Below are positions 31,939 to 41,961 of a stretch of 64,000 nt of DNA, in pieces. The position numbers and the translations under genes are program-made. The notes under the pieces are model-generated. The model ran no database searches. It saw only the letters and a list, made by a program, of their open reading frames with translations, and was not told the DNA's origin. How positions within the stretch are numbered: the first letter of the stretch is position 1; every line of letters begins with the position of its first letter. Source of the DNA: UBA7330 sp043554545 (lineage in GTDB: Bacteria; Bacteroidota; Bacteroidia; Cytophagales; Cyclobacteriaceae); the NCBI GenBank assembly GCA_043554545.1, contig CP121337.1, positions 1,364,001 to 1,428,000 on the forward strand. The letters are read 5' to 3'.

Positions 31939-34900
31939 GGCAACTCATCCTGGTTTGCAATTTTCAAGTACCCTACCAGGTCGATGACTTCCTGATTCTT
32001 TAGGGTCTCCCATAATCCTGTTGGCATCATGGAAACATTGGTTAGATCCTTAGATTGGATGTTTGATTTTGAAATGGTTACCGTATCCCGACCCACCAAA
32101 CTTAAAGAGATGTTTCGCTCATTCTCAGTCGTCACATTGCCGCTATAGGTTCTCCCATCCCTGGTCGTTAAGACAACCATTTTATAGTCATCCTGAATCT
32201 CACCACTTGGATCTAAAACATTACTTAACAGGTATTCCAGGTTCTTCCTGTTTGATCCGGTCAGGTCCGGACCAAGTGTCCCACCTTTGCCATACATTTT
32301 ATGACAGGGGCCACAGGTTTGTTGGAAAATAGTTTCCCCATTTATAAAATTCGCTTTAGCAATAGCTTCTTCGGACAGCAAATCCCGGTATTTTTCATAC
32401 ATTACTTTTTGATTCCCAGAGAGCTGATCAATGGGTCCCCAGACTTCGACAAAACCATTCCCAACCACTCTTCTCAACTGTCGAGCTGCATAGGCAGGAA
32501 TATCTGTTTTAGGCATTGTTTCATCTTTCAGGGCTCGAGTCAGTAATTGCCCATAACCTGAACGTGATGACATGGTTTGAATGATTTCCAGCTTGTCGGT
32601 CTTGTTAAACTCATGATATTTATCCAACAATATATTTCCTAGTTGATTTCCATCATAAGCAGCAAAAGCCTTGATTGCAGTATTCCGTATGGCAGGTTGG
32701 TTCAGCAGTGTGGGGAGAAGGTCTGGCAATTCATTCCATTGTTGGTTTGCTAGCCCATTTAAAGCAGCTATCCGACTGCCTATATTTGCATCACTTTCTT
32801 TCAGTGTCGCCATGTATTGTTGTGCAGCTCTTCTATCACCAAGTTGCTGAGCAATGTTTAATGCAATTTCAGCTGCTTCACCACCTTGTTTCCTAATCGA
32901 ATTATAAGTGATTTCCCAGTTATCAGGAGCTTCTGATCCAGGTCTGCCTTCCAGTCCATCTCTAAACCCTTTGAGTAGGTTGATTTGGTTTTTGCTTTTA
33001 CTCGAGAGCTGAGTCACTAATTTTCCCATTTCATCAGCATCTACCATTCTTCGGGCCATATATTGGGTAATCATGGGGATTCCACACTTTACTGCGAGCT
33101 CCATATACCTGGAAGAATTGTCAACAATAAGTGGTTCGATCCCAAACCACAACAAATGTGGAATATTGTGGTCGTTAATATCTTCCTGATGTATGGATAA
33201 TGCCTCTGCTAACTCCCACCGCTGATTCAATTTCAGTCTTTGCAGCGCGGCTGAAAGATAAAGCCGGACCACAGGGGAAGCGTCTTCTAAAGCTAATTTG
33301 TTAAATGATTTGAGTAGCTCGGATGATACTGATTTGTCCTCGCATAACAGCTGGATTGCCCATGCACGTATGTATTCATTTTTATCATTGAGTAAAGCAG
33401 CTAATTGTTCTTTACTGATTGCTCCGGATACATGTAATGCCCATAAAGCGTTTAGTCTGTAGTCAATATTATCATTTGATGTCAGGATGTTTTCCAGTTC
33501 TTTTTTGGCTTCAGTATCAATTTTTCTTTTGTTTGCTCTTTCCTGCAGATTAAGTCTGGCTCTTCTGGCATGCCAGGAGCTTGCATTGATCTGTAGATTA
33601 ACCAGTTGAAGATCAGATAGTTTAGTGATATCCTGATACCTGCCTTCCCATTCATCTGCAAGTGATTGTTCAGGAGAAATCCTGAAAATTCTACCTGTTT
33701 CCTTATGAACTACATCCATCCCACAGATATCTGCATCATGCCAGTCTAAAACGTATAGATTTCCTTCAGGTCCTAATTCCATGCTGAACCCAATCCACTG
33801 GGCATTGTTCGCCAGGAGAAAATCATCTCCATGAACACCGACATAGCCAGAGCCTTTCTTTAGTAGGATATCAGACAGCACGGCATGCTCATGAATGTTA
33901 GCAATGAAAATCCTACCTTGTTGATCTTCAGGAAATGCATCAGAAAGATACACGCGAGCACCTCCATGTGCTGATCGGTGTCTGTGATTGGTGATGGTCT
34001 GGATATCCGAATAGAGATAAGGGTTAAAATGAGACCCTCCCTGACGCTGATAAATACCTCCGGGTATGACATGCCAAAGATGGGGAATCACACAGGCTGA
34101 GATAAAGAGTTGCCCTTTTGCGTCATAGTCAATTCCCCATGGATTACTGAAACCGTGAGCAACCACTTCAAAAATATCTTTCGTAGGATGATATCTAAAG
34201 ACTCCACCATTGATATCCACACCATCAGCTTCTAGCAAATCTTCGGGAAAAGCTTCCCGATGCTTATAGACATGACCGTCACCGACCGGTTTTCTGATTT
34301 TAGAAGGGGTTGCAAAACCTTCTAAACCATACAACCAGCCATCAGGACCCCAGTGCAGGCTATTGATGGTTTCATGTCTGTCTCGGATTCCCCAGCCCGT
34401 AAGCCTGACCTCTATGTCATCCATATCGGCCTTGTCGTTCTGGTCTTTATCTGGAACGAAGAGCAGGTTAGGAGGGGCAGCCAGAAAAAGGCCATCAAAA
34501 CCAACAGCAATAGCAGATGGGAAGGGGATCCCTTCTAAAAAGACTTTTCTGCTGTCTGCAATCCCATCATGATCAGTATCTTCTAAAATAAGAATCCGAC
34601 TATCGCCGGAGTTAGAAAAACCTGAACGTCTGTTCTCATAATCTCTGTTTTCTGCCACCCAGAGCCTTCCTTTATGGTCCCAACAAAATGCAATGGGTTG
34701 CGTGATCATAGGTTCGCCGGCCCATGCATTTACCTGATAGCCATTTTTAACTGTCATGGCGGCTACTGCCTCTTCCGGATTTAAAAACTTTGCATCCCGG
34801 CCTTCTTTCCTCGCTAAATCCCACAAAGCAGCAACCGAGTAGAAATGACCTTCGACGTAGTCCGTCCACTGTTCTGTTAGCGCTACATTGTCAAGCTGAC

Positions 34901-35837
34901 CAGTATAGACCTTTATCTGGTGCTTGATGAGCTCACTCTGTCCTTTTTGTATGGTCCAGTCTCCCAACCGGGCACGAGCAGGTCCAATGCCAAGCTGGTT
35001 ATCTACCCTCCACGGTTGGGGGAAGCCAGTATTTTGTGTGTGGTCAAAGATGGCGATATGCGCCAGGTCGTCCCGTCCATCTACCTGCATTCCCACATCT
35101 ACCCACATCGCGCGTTCGCCCTCTGCCCGGTCATTTTTCTGCCTGGCAGCATTTACAACTTCACCCATAATGCCCTTTTCCCATGGCATCCTAAGAAACA
35201 GTCCGCCGTAATCAAACTCACCAATTGTAACATCCTCAAGAGCTTCTCCCGTCCATTCCAGGTTGAGGTAATATTCATTATCAATCTCCTGCATGTTCCA
35301 GTTTTGAGTTTCTTTCAGGATAGGATTTTGGTTGTAATCAAGCAGAAGATAAATGGTCTCCCAACTAACGATAGATCCTTCTTTTTTGATGATTGATGAA
35401 GAGACTTTCTTCCAGTAATCTCCTTCAGGATGATGAAAATAGTCCCGGCCAATGCGTTTGGCCATTACCGGAAACTTTTCTTTTTGATAAAAATATTTCC
35501 GGACGGTATCGATTGGGGCACCTGTCCCGTTGACTCGGGTAAAACCCCAGTAAAGCCCTGTCTGATGTTTGTGATGTTTAGGACTGAATTCTGTTAAGGT
35601 TCCTTTGCCATCCGGAGCTTCAATGGGGTGGAGGTAAGGACGGAAATCCGGTTTAGCATTTTGGGTTATAATTGGTTTTTCTTCTCCTTTTCTAAACACT
35701 GAAATCTTGCTGCTATCACTATTTATGACCAGGTAAAGCTCACTTACCTCCTCATTTATTCCGGCAGGCTCACTGTTAGATCCGCATTGAAAAAGCAATG
35801 CTGAAGCGATCACAAGAAAAAGTAAACTTTTATACAT
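31935..35837 (-). CDS. DUF6807/PVC-type dehydrogenase/cytochrome c fusion lipoprotein
   Basis: A 1300-residue envelope protein. The signal ends in LLFQC (lipobox, Cys18). Domains in order: DUF6807 (PmoA-like, about 30-345), a PVC-type soluble dehydrogenase beta-propeller (about 355-735; PIAFCWDHKGRLWVAE, WGPDGWLYGLEGF, GYVGVHGDDF), HEAT-like helical repeats (about 740-1130) and a C-terminal heme domain with CGPCHKMYGKGGTLGPDL (single CxxCH). The protein probably oxidises a sugar or alcohol in the periplasm and passes electrons to its heme. It lies 16 bases after the oxidoreductase gene, suggesting a joint catabolic role. Separate DUF6807 and PVC genes are the more usual arrangement. Confidence 0.87.
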   Translation of the reverse strand: MYKSLLFLVIASALLFQCGSNSEPAGINEEVSELYLVINSDSSKISVFRKGEEKPIITQNAKPDFRPYLHPIEAPDGKGTLTEFSPKHHKHQTGLYWGFTRVNGTGAPIDTVRKYFYQKEKFPVMAKRIGRDYFHHPEGDYWKKVSSSIIKKEGSIVSWETIYLLLDYNQNPILKETQNWNMQEIDNEYYLNLEWTGEALEDVTIGEFDYGGLFLRMPWEKGIMGEVVNAARQKNDRAEGERAMWVDVGMQVDGRDDLAHIAIFDHTQNTGFPQPWRVDNQLGIGPARARLGDWTIQKGQSELIKHQIKVYTGQLDNVALTEQWTDYVEGHFYSVAALWDLARKEGRDAKFLNPEEAVAAMTVKNGYQVNAWAGEPMITQPIAFCWDHKGRLWVAENRDYENRRSGFSNSGDSRILILEDTDHDGIADSRKVFLEGIPFPSAIAVGFDGLFLAAPPNLLFVPDKDQNDKADMDDIEVRLTGWGIRDRHETINSLHWGPDGWLYGLEGFATPSKIRKPVGDGHVYKHREAFPEDLLEADGVDINGGVFRYHPTKDIFEVVAHGFSNPWGIDYDAKGQLFISACVIPHLWHVIPGGIYQRQGGSHFNPYLYSDIQTITNHRHRSAHGGARVYLSDAFPEDQQGRIFIANIHEHAVLSDILLKKGSGYVGVHGDDFLLANNAQWIGFSMELGPEGNLYVLDWHDADICGMDVVHKETGRIFRISPEQSLADEWEGRYQDITKLSDLQLVNLQINASSWHARRARLNLQERANKRKIDTEAKKELENILTSNDNIDYRLNALWALHVSGAISKEQLAALLNDKNEYIRAWAIQLLCEDKSVSSELLKSFNKLALEDASPVVRLYLSAALQRLKLNQRWELAEALSIHQEDINDHNIPHLLWFGIEPLIVDNSSRYMELAVKCGIPMITQYMARRMVDADEMGKLVTQLSSKSKNQINLLKGFRDGLEGRPGSEAPDNWEITYNSIRKQGGEAAEIALNIAQQLGDRRAAQQYMATLKESDANIGSRIAALNGLANQQWNELPDLLPTLLNQPAIRNTAIKAFAAYDGNQLGNILLDKYHEFNKTDKLEIIQTMSSRSGYGQLLTRALKDETMPKTDIPAYAARQLRRVVGNGFVEVWGPIDQLSGNQKVMYEKYRDLLSEEAIAKANFINGETIFQQTCGPCHKMYGKGGTLGPDLTGSNRKNLEYLLSNVLDPSGEIQDDYKMVVLTTRDGRTYSGNVTTENERNISLSLVGRDTVTISKSNIQSKDLTNVSMMPTGLWETLKNQEVIDLVGYLKIANQDELP

Positions 35838-35853
35838 GCTCTTTGATTTCAGT

Positions 35854-36963
35854 TTATTGCGTGAAATCAGGGAGCTTTCTTATTTCCCCATTGTTTATGG
35901 CGGAATCATGAGCTAAAATGCCTACACAAGTAATGTTAGCTGATTCCACTGCATTTGGGTAGGGCGCTCGTTCTTCAGTAAGGGAGGATACGAATTCGTG
36001 AACCAGGTGTGGGTGTGATCCGCCATGTCCGGCACCCTGAATAAATGAGAGATGGGTATTTTCTTCTTCATCATAAACTCCTCCTGTAGTAAAAGGCGCT
36101 ATTTCTTTGGGGAGCAAATGGGCATAGTCAGGAATTTTTACTTTTGAAGGCTCTTCACCGGTATGGATTACGGAATCCTCATGTTCAATGAGTGTCCATT
36201 CAAAGGATTTTTTGGATCCATATACATCAAAACTTTCCCGGTATTGCCTGGCAGTGTTAAATAAGGACCTGGTGATTTCAGCTGAAAGGTCTGAGTCTTT
36301 TAGCTTGATGTGACAGGTCTCTATGGCGAAGGGAGAATTGTACTTTTTGATCAGGTCTTCATCAATTCTGCCTGACCCAAAACAGGAAACATATTCTGCT
36401 TTTGCCCTGGGCAGACCCAGAACTGGTCCAACACAATGTGTTGCATAGTACATGGGGGGTAGGCCTTCCCAATATCCAGGCCACCCGGCCATTTCCTGTT
36501 GATGAGAGGCCCTGAGAAATTGGATTTTTCCTAGTTCTCCTTTTTCATACATTTCTTTCACAAACAAAAACTCCCGACTGTAGATGACGGTTTCCATCAT
36601 CATATAGGTCAATCCTGTTTTTGCAACCAGTTCCACAATTTCTTTACATTCTTCTAACGTTGTAGCCATTGGTACTGTGCACGCCACATGTTTTCCCGCT
36701 TTTAATGCTTTGATGCTTTGTTGCGCATGGTCACGAATGGGTGTATTGATATGTACTGCATCCACTTCGGGGTCCTCAAGTAATTCATCATAATCCTGGT
36801 ACCTTTTCTCAATGCCAAAATGATCCCCTACTTCATCCAGTTTTGTTTTAGTTCGTTGGCAAATGGCATACATTTCTGCATTTGGATGTTTCTGATAAAT
36901 AGGAATAAATTCAGCACCGAAGCCTAAACCGATGATTGCTACTTTAATGTTTTTAGTGGACAT
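35854..36963 (-). CDS. Gfo/Idh/MocA-family oxidoreductase
   Basis: A 369-residue NAD(P)-dependent sugar oxidoreductase. The Rossmann fold starts at VAIIGLGFGAEF (GxGFGxxF), then YAICQRT, INTPIRDHAQQSIKALKAGKHVACTVP (the usual EKP is replaced by TVP) and a beta-sheet domain from about 130. The loss of the EKP lysine, which usually contacts substrate, could alter activity. No Tat/Sec signal, so it is cytoplasmic. First gene of the operon with the PVC-type fusion. These families often work together on keto sugars with DUF1080 enzymes. Confidence 0.88.
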   Translation of the reverse strand: MSTKNIKVAIIGLGFGAEFIPIYQKHPNAEMYAICQRTKTKLDEVGDHFGIEKRYQDYDELLEDPEVDAVHINTPIRDHAQQSIKALKAGKHVACTVPMATTLEECKEIVELVAKTGLTYMMMETVIYSREFLFVKEMYEKGELGKIQFLRASHQQEMAGWPGYWEGLPPMYYATHCVGPVLGLPRAKAEYVSCFGSGRIDEDLIKKYNSPFAIETCHIKLKDSDLSAEITRSLFNTARQYRESFDVYGSKKSFEWTLIEHEDSVIHTGEEPSKVKIPDYAHLLPKEIAPFTTGGVYDEEENTHLSFIQGAGHGGSHPHLVHEFVSSLTEERAPYPNAVESANITCVGILAHDSAINNGEIRKLPDFTQ

Positions 36964-37111
36964 AGTGGGCTATTGTGTTTGGTAATTAGATGGACAGTTG
37001 TTTGGTTTTAAAAAAAGGAAGTATGATTATCCTTACATAAAAACGAATTAATTAAAATATAATAAGATTCAATGATAATCAATTATCTTGATCCAAAAAT
37101 CAACTTATTAA

Positions 37112-38386
37112 ATGAAACGCCCCATACAGATCAGATATTCATTAGTCCTAGCAGCCTTTTTTTACTTTGCGTTAAGTTTATTTTCCCAGTCACTCCCTTC
37201 TACATCTCCGGAAAGTGTTGGCTTATCATCAGAACGCCTTGAGCGGTTAACGGAAAAGTTTCAAGCGTATGTAGACGAAGACAAAATGGCAGGCAGTGTA
37301 ATTCTGATCGCAAGAAAAGGTAAGGTAGCTTATTTTGAGTCTATTGGTATGTCTGATATTAAGTCCAAAAGCAAGATGGAGAAAGATGCAATCTTCCGAA
37401 TTGCTTCGCAGACAAAAGCCATTGTAAGTGTGGGAATTATGATTTTGCAGGAGCAAGGAAAATTATTGATTTCTGACAAAGTGGGAAACTATATTCCGGA
37501 ATTTGCGGAAACAACGGTTGCAGAGCCAAAACCTCAGGGTGGCTATCAGGTAGTAGAAGCTAAAAGAACTATTACAATCAGGGATTTACTCACGCATACT
37601 GCAGGAATCGATTACGGGTATGGATTGGCTGCAGAAGAATGGAAATCAGCAGGTATTCAGGGATGGTATTTTGCTCATCTGGATGAACCGATAGCGGAGA
37701 CAATTCCACGGATGGCTGCCTTGCCGATGGTGACTCATCCGGGCACCAAATGGGTGTATGGATACAACACAGATATACTGGGCTTAGTGATAGAAGAGGT
37801 TTCAGGTAAATCACTGGATCTATTCATTAAAGATGAAATATTGGATCCACTTGACATGAAGGATACCCATTTCTACCTTCCGAAAGATAAAGCTGATCGC
37901 CTAGCAACCGTATATAACCCGCGTGGGGATAAACTGGAACCATCTCCGAAGGATGGTACGATGGATAGTCAGGGTGCCTATATTAAGGGACCACGTAAGA
38001 GTTTTTCAGGAGGAGCTGGTTTATTATCGACGACAACAGATTATTATCTTTTCTTACAAATGTTAGCCAATGGCGGTGAACTAAATGGCACAAGGATTAT
38101 TTCTCCTAAAACGGTTGAATTGATGACTGTTGACCACTTAAATGGAATAACATTCAGAGATGGGCAGGGCTTTGGGTTAGGATTTAGCGTTGTTAATGAT
38201 ATCGGTGCTCATGGCACCTATGGCTCCATAGGTTCGTTTGGATGGGGAGGTGCCTATGGTTCTACCTATTGGGTTGATCCGAAGGAAGAGCTTGTGGTCG
38301 TTTATTTCACGCAGGTCAGACCAGGTTCAGCAGTAAGCGATCAGTCGACGTTAAGAGCCCTAATCTACCAGGCTATGGTAAATTAA
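37112..38386 (+). CDS. Secreted serine hydrolase, beta-lactamase/esterase family
   Basis: A 424-residue protein with a signal peptide (hydrophobic 10-26, cleavage near LFSQS). The nucleophile motif is SQTK near residue 94 and the tyrosine motif is YGYN near 217; the KTG-like box is replaced by a glycine-rich GHGTYGSIGSFGWGG-type stretch near 365-380. LLTHTAGIDYG is the family's supporting motif. It is a periplasmic D,D-peptidase or esterase; the substrate is unknown. It ends 41 bases before the fadD start on the same strand. Confidence 0.85.
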   Translation: MKRPIQIRYSLVLAAFFYFALSLFSQSLPSTSPESVGLSSERLERLTEKFQAYVDEDKMAGSVILIARKGKVAYFESIGMSDIKSKSKMEKDAIFRIASQTKAIVSVGIMILQEQGKLLISDKVGNYIPEFAETTVAEPKPQGGYQVVEAKRTITIRDLLTHTAGIDYGYGLAAEEWKSAGIQGWYFAHLDEPIAETIPRMAALPMVTHPGTKWVYGYNTDILGLVIEEVSGKSLDLFIKDEILDPLDMKDTHFYLPKDKADRLATVYNPRGDKLEPSPKDGTMDSQGAYIKGPRKSFSGGAGLLSTTTDYYLFLQMLANGGELNGTRIISPKTVELMTVDHLNGITFRDGQGFGLGFSVVNDIGAHGTYGSIGSFGWGGAYGSTYWVDPKEELVVVYFTQVRPGSAVSDQSTLRALIYQAMVN

Positions 38387-38427
38387 TGGATTAGGTACTA
38401 TATTTAAAGATTTAAAGCATTAACACA

Positions 38428-40116
38428 ATGGATAAACCCTGGTTTTCAAGTTACCCCGAAAAAGTACCCCACGAGATTAATCCAGAGCAGTATAAGTCTC
38501 TGGTTGATTTGTTTGAAGTAACATTCAAAAAATATCCTGACAGCCCTGCATTTGAGAACATGGGTAAAATCCTTACCTACAAGGAAGTAGATGAATGGTC
38601 GACAAATTTTGCTTCCTATCTGCAACATGATTGTGGGTTAAAAAAGGGTGATAAGGTCGCTATTATGATGCCCAACCTCTTGCAGTATCCAATTGCATTG
38701 GTGGGTGCACTGAGGGCAGGACTGGTGGTGGTCAATACCAATCCATTATATACGCCAGGAGAAATGCTTCATCAGTTTGAGGATTCTGAATGTAAGGCGG
38801 TTGTAATTCTGGAAAATTTTGCCAGTAACCTTCAAAAGATCCTTGATAAAACCTCAATAGAAAAAGTCATTGTTGCCAGCATCGGTGAAATGGTAGGAGG
38901 ACTGAAAGGAGCAATTGTCAATCTTGTGGTAAGGCATGTTAAAAAGATGGTTCCAGCGTATTCAATACCGGACGCCATCAAGTTTAAAGATGCGGTTACT
39001 TTGGGCGCTGGTAAGTCATTGGAAAAACCCCAGACGAAACCAGAAGATATTGCTTTTTTACAATATACTGGAGGAACTACAGGTGTTTCAAAAGGGGCTA
39101 TGCTTACACATCGAAATATGGTGGCCAGCCTGGAACAAGCAAATGCCTGGGTGGTACCCGGAGATCTCAAGGAAACAAAGGAGATTTTTATTACAGCATT
39201 ACCTCTTTATCATATTTTTGCCTTAACGGCTAATTTATGTTTGGGACTCAGAATCGCTGCAAAAAATGTCTTGATTACCAACCCAAGAGATTTAGAGGCT
39301 TTTCTGGGAGAAATGAAAAAACACAAATACTCCTTGATTACTGGAGTAAATACCCTGTTTATTAAAATGCTCAATCACCCTAAATTCAAGGAGATTGATC
39401 ATTCTGCCTGCAAAGTGGTATTAGCAGGGGGGATGGCCCTCCAGCGGTATGTATTGGAAGAGTGGGAAAAACTTACGGGTAATAGAATAGCTGAGGCCTA
39501 TGGGCTTACTGAAACATCACCAGGTGTTTGTATCAACCCTTTGGACGGAAACATCCAGATTGGATCGATTGGGTTACCTATTCCTAGTACCGATGTAAAA
39601 CTTATTGATGAGGAAGGCAAAGAGGTCAAACCAGGCGAAAAAGGTGAATTGTGTATCAAAGGTCCACAGGTGATGGCTGGATATTGGAATAAACCTGAGG
39701 AAACGGCACATGTGATGACGGATGATGGGTATTTTAAGTCTGGAGATATAGCCATAATGCTTGATGGAGGTTTCTTCAAAATTGTTGATCGCAAAAAGGA
39801 GATGATCCTGGTTTCTGGCTTCAATGTTTATCCAAATGAAGTAGAAGATGCGATCGCTTCCCATCCAAAAGTATTAGAAGTAGGAGCGATTGGCGTTCCA
39901 GATAAAGGTTCCACTGAGACGGTAAAGGTATTTGTCGTGAAGAAAGATCAGTCACTGACAGTTGAGGAGTTGAATGAATATTGTATTGAAAACCTAACTG
40001 GTTACAAGCGACCGAAACACATAGATTTTACTGATGAGTTGCCTAAGTCTAATATTGGTAAGGTATTGAGGCGTGTACTCAAGGAGGAAGATGCTAAAGT
40101 AAATTCTTATGACTGA
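38428..40116 (+). CDS. fadD: Long-chain fatty-acid-CoA ligase
   Basis: A 562-residue AMP-forming ligase. Motifs: LQYTGGTTGVSKGAMLTHRN (phosphate loop), AYGLTETSPG, GYWNKPEET, and DRKKEMILVSGFNVYPNEVED near the C-terminal hinge, ending with the catalytic lysine in SNIGKVLRR. It activates fatty acids to acyl-CoA. The length and the FADD-type N-terminus (PHEINPEQYKSL) fit the bacterial FadD. Its stop overlaps the convergent lipoprotein gene by ten bases. Confidence 0.9.
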   Translation: MDKPWFSSYPEKVPHEINPEQYKSLVDLFEVTFKKYPDSPAFENMGKILTYKEVDEWSTNFASYLQHDCGLKKGDKVAIMMPNLLQYPIALVGALRAGLVVVNTNPLYTPGEMLHQFEDSECKAVVILENFASNLQKILDKTSIEKVIVASIGEMVGGLKGAIVNLVVRHVKKMVPAYSIPDAIKFKDAVTLGAGKSLEKPQTKPEDIAFLQYTGGTTGVSKGAMLTHRNMVASLEQANAWVVPGDLKETKEIFITALPLYHIFALTANLCLGLRIAAKNVLITNPRDLEAFLGEMKKHKYSLITGVNTLFIKMLNHPKFKEIDHSACKVVLAGGMALQRYVLEEWEKLTGNRIAEAYGLTETSPGVCINPLDGNIQIGSIGLPIPSTDVKLIDEEGKEVKPGEKGELCIKGPQVMAGYWNKPEETAHVMTDDGYFKSGDIAIMLDGGFFKIVDRKKEMILVSGFNVYPNEVEDAIASHPKVLEVGAIGVPDKGSTETVKVFVVKKDQSLTVEELNEYCIENLTGYKRPKHIDFTDELPKSNIGKVLRRVLKEEDAKVNSYD

Positions 40117-40949
40117 ATCTGATCAAAGCGATAAATCTCCTGAATGGTGCTAAAAGGAATTGCGATGATACTTGGTCCCTCTGCGTAAGAAGCAATTTCA
40201 TAGCTGTTGTAGTAAAATACTATTCCTGCATTGGTAAATCCAAAGTTATCAGTTAAGCTAAACTGATCGTTCTCAAAGGTGAACCCAGCATCTGACAAAG
40301 ATTGATTCTTATTGATGGCGTTCTGCTTTCTGAAAATCACCTCGGCGATTTCTTTTAATTTTTTTATATCATTTATGAAGAAGTTGATATCCTTGATTTG
40401 TTTTCCATCCTCATCAATATTCAGGAATACGCTTGTCACATTGGTATGAGCGCCTCCGGTATAAGAAGTCGTTTGCTGAGAAATAGAAACAAATGTTGGA
40501 TGTGCATAACCAACAATAATTTCCATATCGATATACCAGGGAGTCAAAGCCTCAGGAAATGCATTTTTGAAAGACTCAAAACCTGAGATAAATATTTCAG
40601 ATAGCTCCTTGAGCGTTTGAGAAGGTTTTCCCTCAAGTACAAACTCAGAAACCTTTTGTCTGATTTGAATATCAATGATAGCATTGAGTTCTTCATTAGG
40701 GTTTTTAAAGACTGGATAGTTGACAACTACACGCGCACAATTCTTATCGCAACCGGATTCCTTTTCAGTATAAGTAGCCATTTCATAAGCAGAAATGATT
40801 TCCTTCTCATTTTTTGGTGAATTTTCGACTGGACTTTTACTAATTTTGCCGGCATTTCCTTCTTCATTCTTCTCGGATGTGTCACAACCGAATAAAATTA
40901 AGTGGGCAAATAGCGTGATGACGAATATTCTGATAAAATAGTTTTTCAT
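40107..40949 (-). CDS. DUF3298/RsiV-like lipoprotein
   Basis: A 280-residue precursor with a lipoprotein signal (hydrophobic 8-20, lipobox LFGC, Cys22) and a linker rich in charged residues. The body has a DUF4163-like N-terminal part and a DUF3298 C-terminal part (TYTGGAHTNVTSVFLNID, FGFTNAGIVFYYNSYEIASYAEGPSIIAIPFSTI). This family includes anti-sigma factor RsiV of Bacillus, a lysozyme binder, but without a transmembrane or sigma partner here the role is open. It overlaps fadD by ten bases, tail to tail. Confidence 0.82.
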   Translation of the reverse strand: MKNYFIRIFVITLFAHLILFGCDTSEKNEEGNAGKISKSPVENSPKNEKEIISAYEMATYTEKESGCDKNCARVVVNYPVFKNPNEELNAIIDIQIRQKVSEFVLEGKPSQTLKELSEIFISGFESFKNAFPEALTPWYIDMEIIVGYAHPTFVSISQQTTSYTGGAHTNVTSVFLNIDEDGKQIKDINFFINDIKKLKEIAEVIFRKQNAINKNQSLSDAGFTFENDQFSLTDNFGFTNAGIVFYYNSYEIASYAEGPSIIAIPFSTIQEIYRFDQIQS

Positions 40950-41016
40950 GCGCTCTTACTTATATCGCGAATTTTAACAATTATTTTATTCTTTAAACAA
41001 TAAGTTCTCACTATTC

Positions 41017-41961
41017 ATGATGAAAAAATTACTTGCCTATTTTATATTCATACTCAGCGTGTACATGGGTTATGAATCAGTAGCTCAGGCCGATAGCACG
41101 GTTGTCAAAGCTGATACCAGTTATTGGAAAACTGGTGGTCTTAGTTCATTAACATTTTCACAGGTATCTCTAAAAAACTGGGCTGCTGGTGGGCAGAATT
41201 CAGTGTCTATAAATGGATACATTGGGCTTTTTGCTGATTTGAAAAAGGAAAGACAGACCTGGGAAAATTCCCTGGATTTTGCATACGGCCTAGTCAAACA
41301 AGGTAACGTGGATTTTACAAAGTCTGATGATAAACTAAACCTGGTGACTAAATATGGTCATCAGATAAGTGTGGGTAATGAGCGATGGTTTTTTAGTGGA
41401 TTGGCTGATTTTAAAACACAGTTTGCTAACGGTTTTGCCACAGCTGCTCAAGACAGTGTGATTTCCAGGTTCATGTCGCCGGGATATTTGGTTTTAGGAC
41501 TAGGAGTTGATTATAAACCCAGTAAGGTGTTATCAATCAACTACGTTCCTTTAACAGGGAAGTTTACCTTCGTAATGGATGACGTGTTATCAGCTGTAGG
41601 TGCTTATGGTGTAGACCCTGGATCAAAGGCACGAGCAGAGCTTGGTTCTTTTCTTCGGGTGAAATACAAGGATGAAATCATTAAGAATGTTAAACTGGAT
41701 TCAAGATTAGAGCTATTTACCAACTACATTCAAGACTTTGGTAACATTGATGTCAACTGGCAAAATGGTGTTGTCTTTAAGGTCAATGGCTGGTTAACCA
41801 CCAACTTCTTTACGCAATTACTGTATGATGATGATATCAAGATTGAAGTGGATACCAATGAGGATGGTATCACCGATGAAATTGGACCGAGAGTACAGTT
41901 TAAAAGTGTTCTGGGGGTTGGTTTAACTTTCACATTCGGAGATGAGCGGAAAGATAAGTAG
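41017..41961 (+). CDS. DUF3078 outer membrane-type protein
   Basis: A 314-residue protein with a signal peptide (hydrophobic 4-19, cleavage near VAQA). The mature part begins with the DUF3078 signature (YWKTGGLSSLTFSQVSLKNW, GGQNSVSINGY) and then shows amphipathic strands ending in GVGLTFTFGDERKDK, as in an outer membrane barrel. DUF3078 is nearly restricted to Bacteroidetes; function is unknown. Start is Met1 or Met2. It stands alone, with its stop directly facing mscS. Confidence 0.87.
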   Translation: MMKKLLAYFIFILSVYMGYESVAQADSTVVKADTSYWKTGGLSSLTFSQVSLKNWAAGGQNSVSINGYIGLFADLKKERQTWENSLDFAYGLVKQGNVDFTKSDDKLNLVTKYGHQISVGNERWFFSGLADFKTQFANGFATAAQDSVISRFMSPGYLVLGLGVDYKPSKVLSINYVPLTGKFTFVMDDVLSAVGAYGVDPGSKARAELGSFLRVKYKDEIIKNVKLDSRLELFTNYIQDFGNIDVNWQNGVVFKVNGWLTTNFFTQLLYDDDIKIEVDTNEDGITDEIGPRVQFKSVLGVGLTFTFGDERKDK

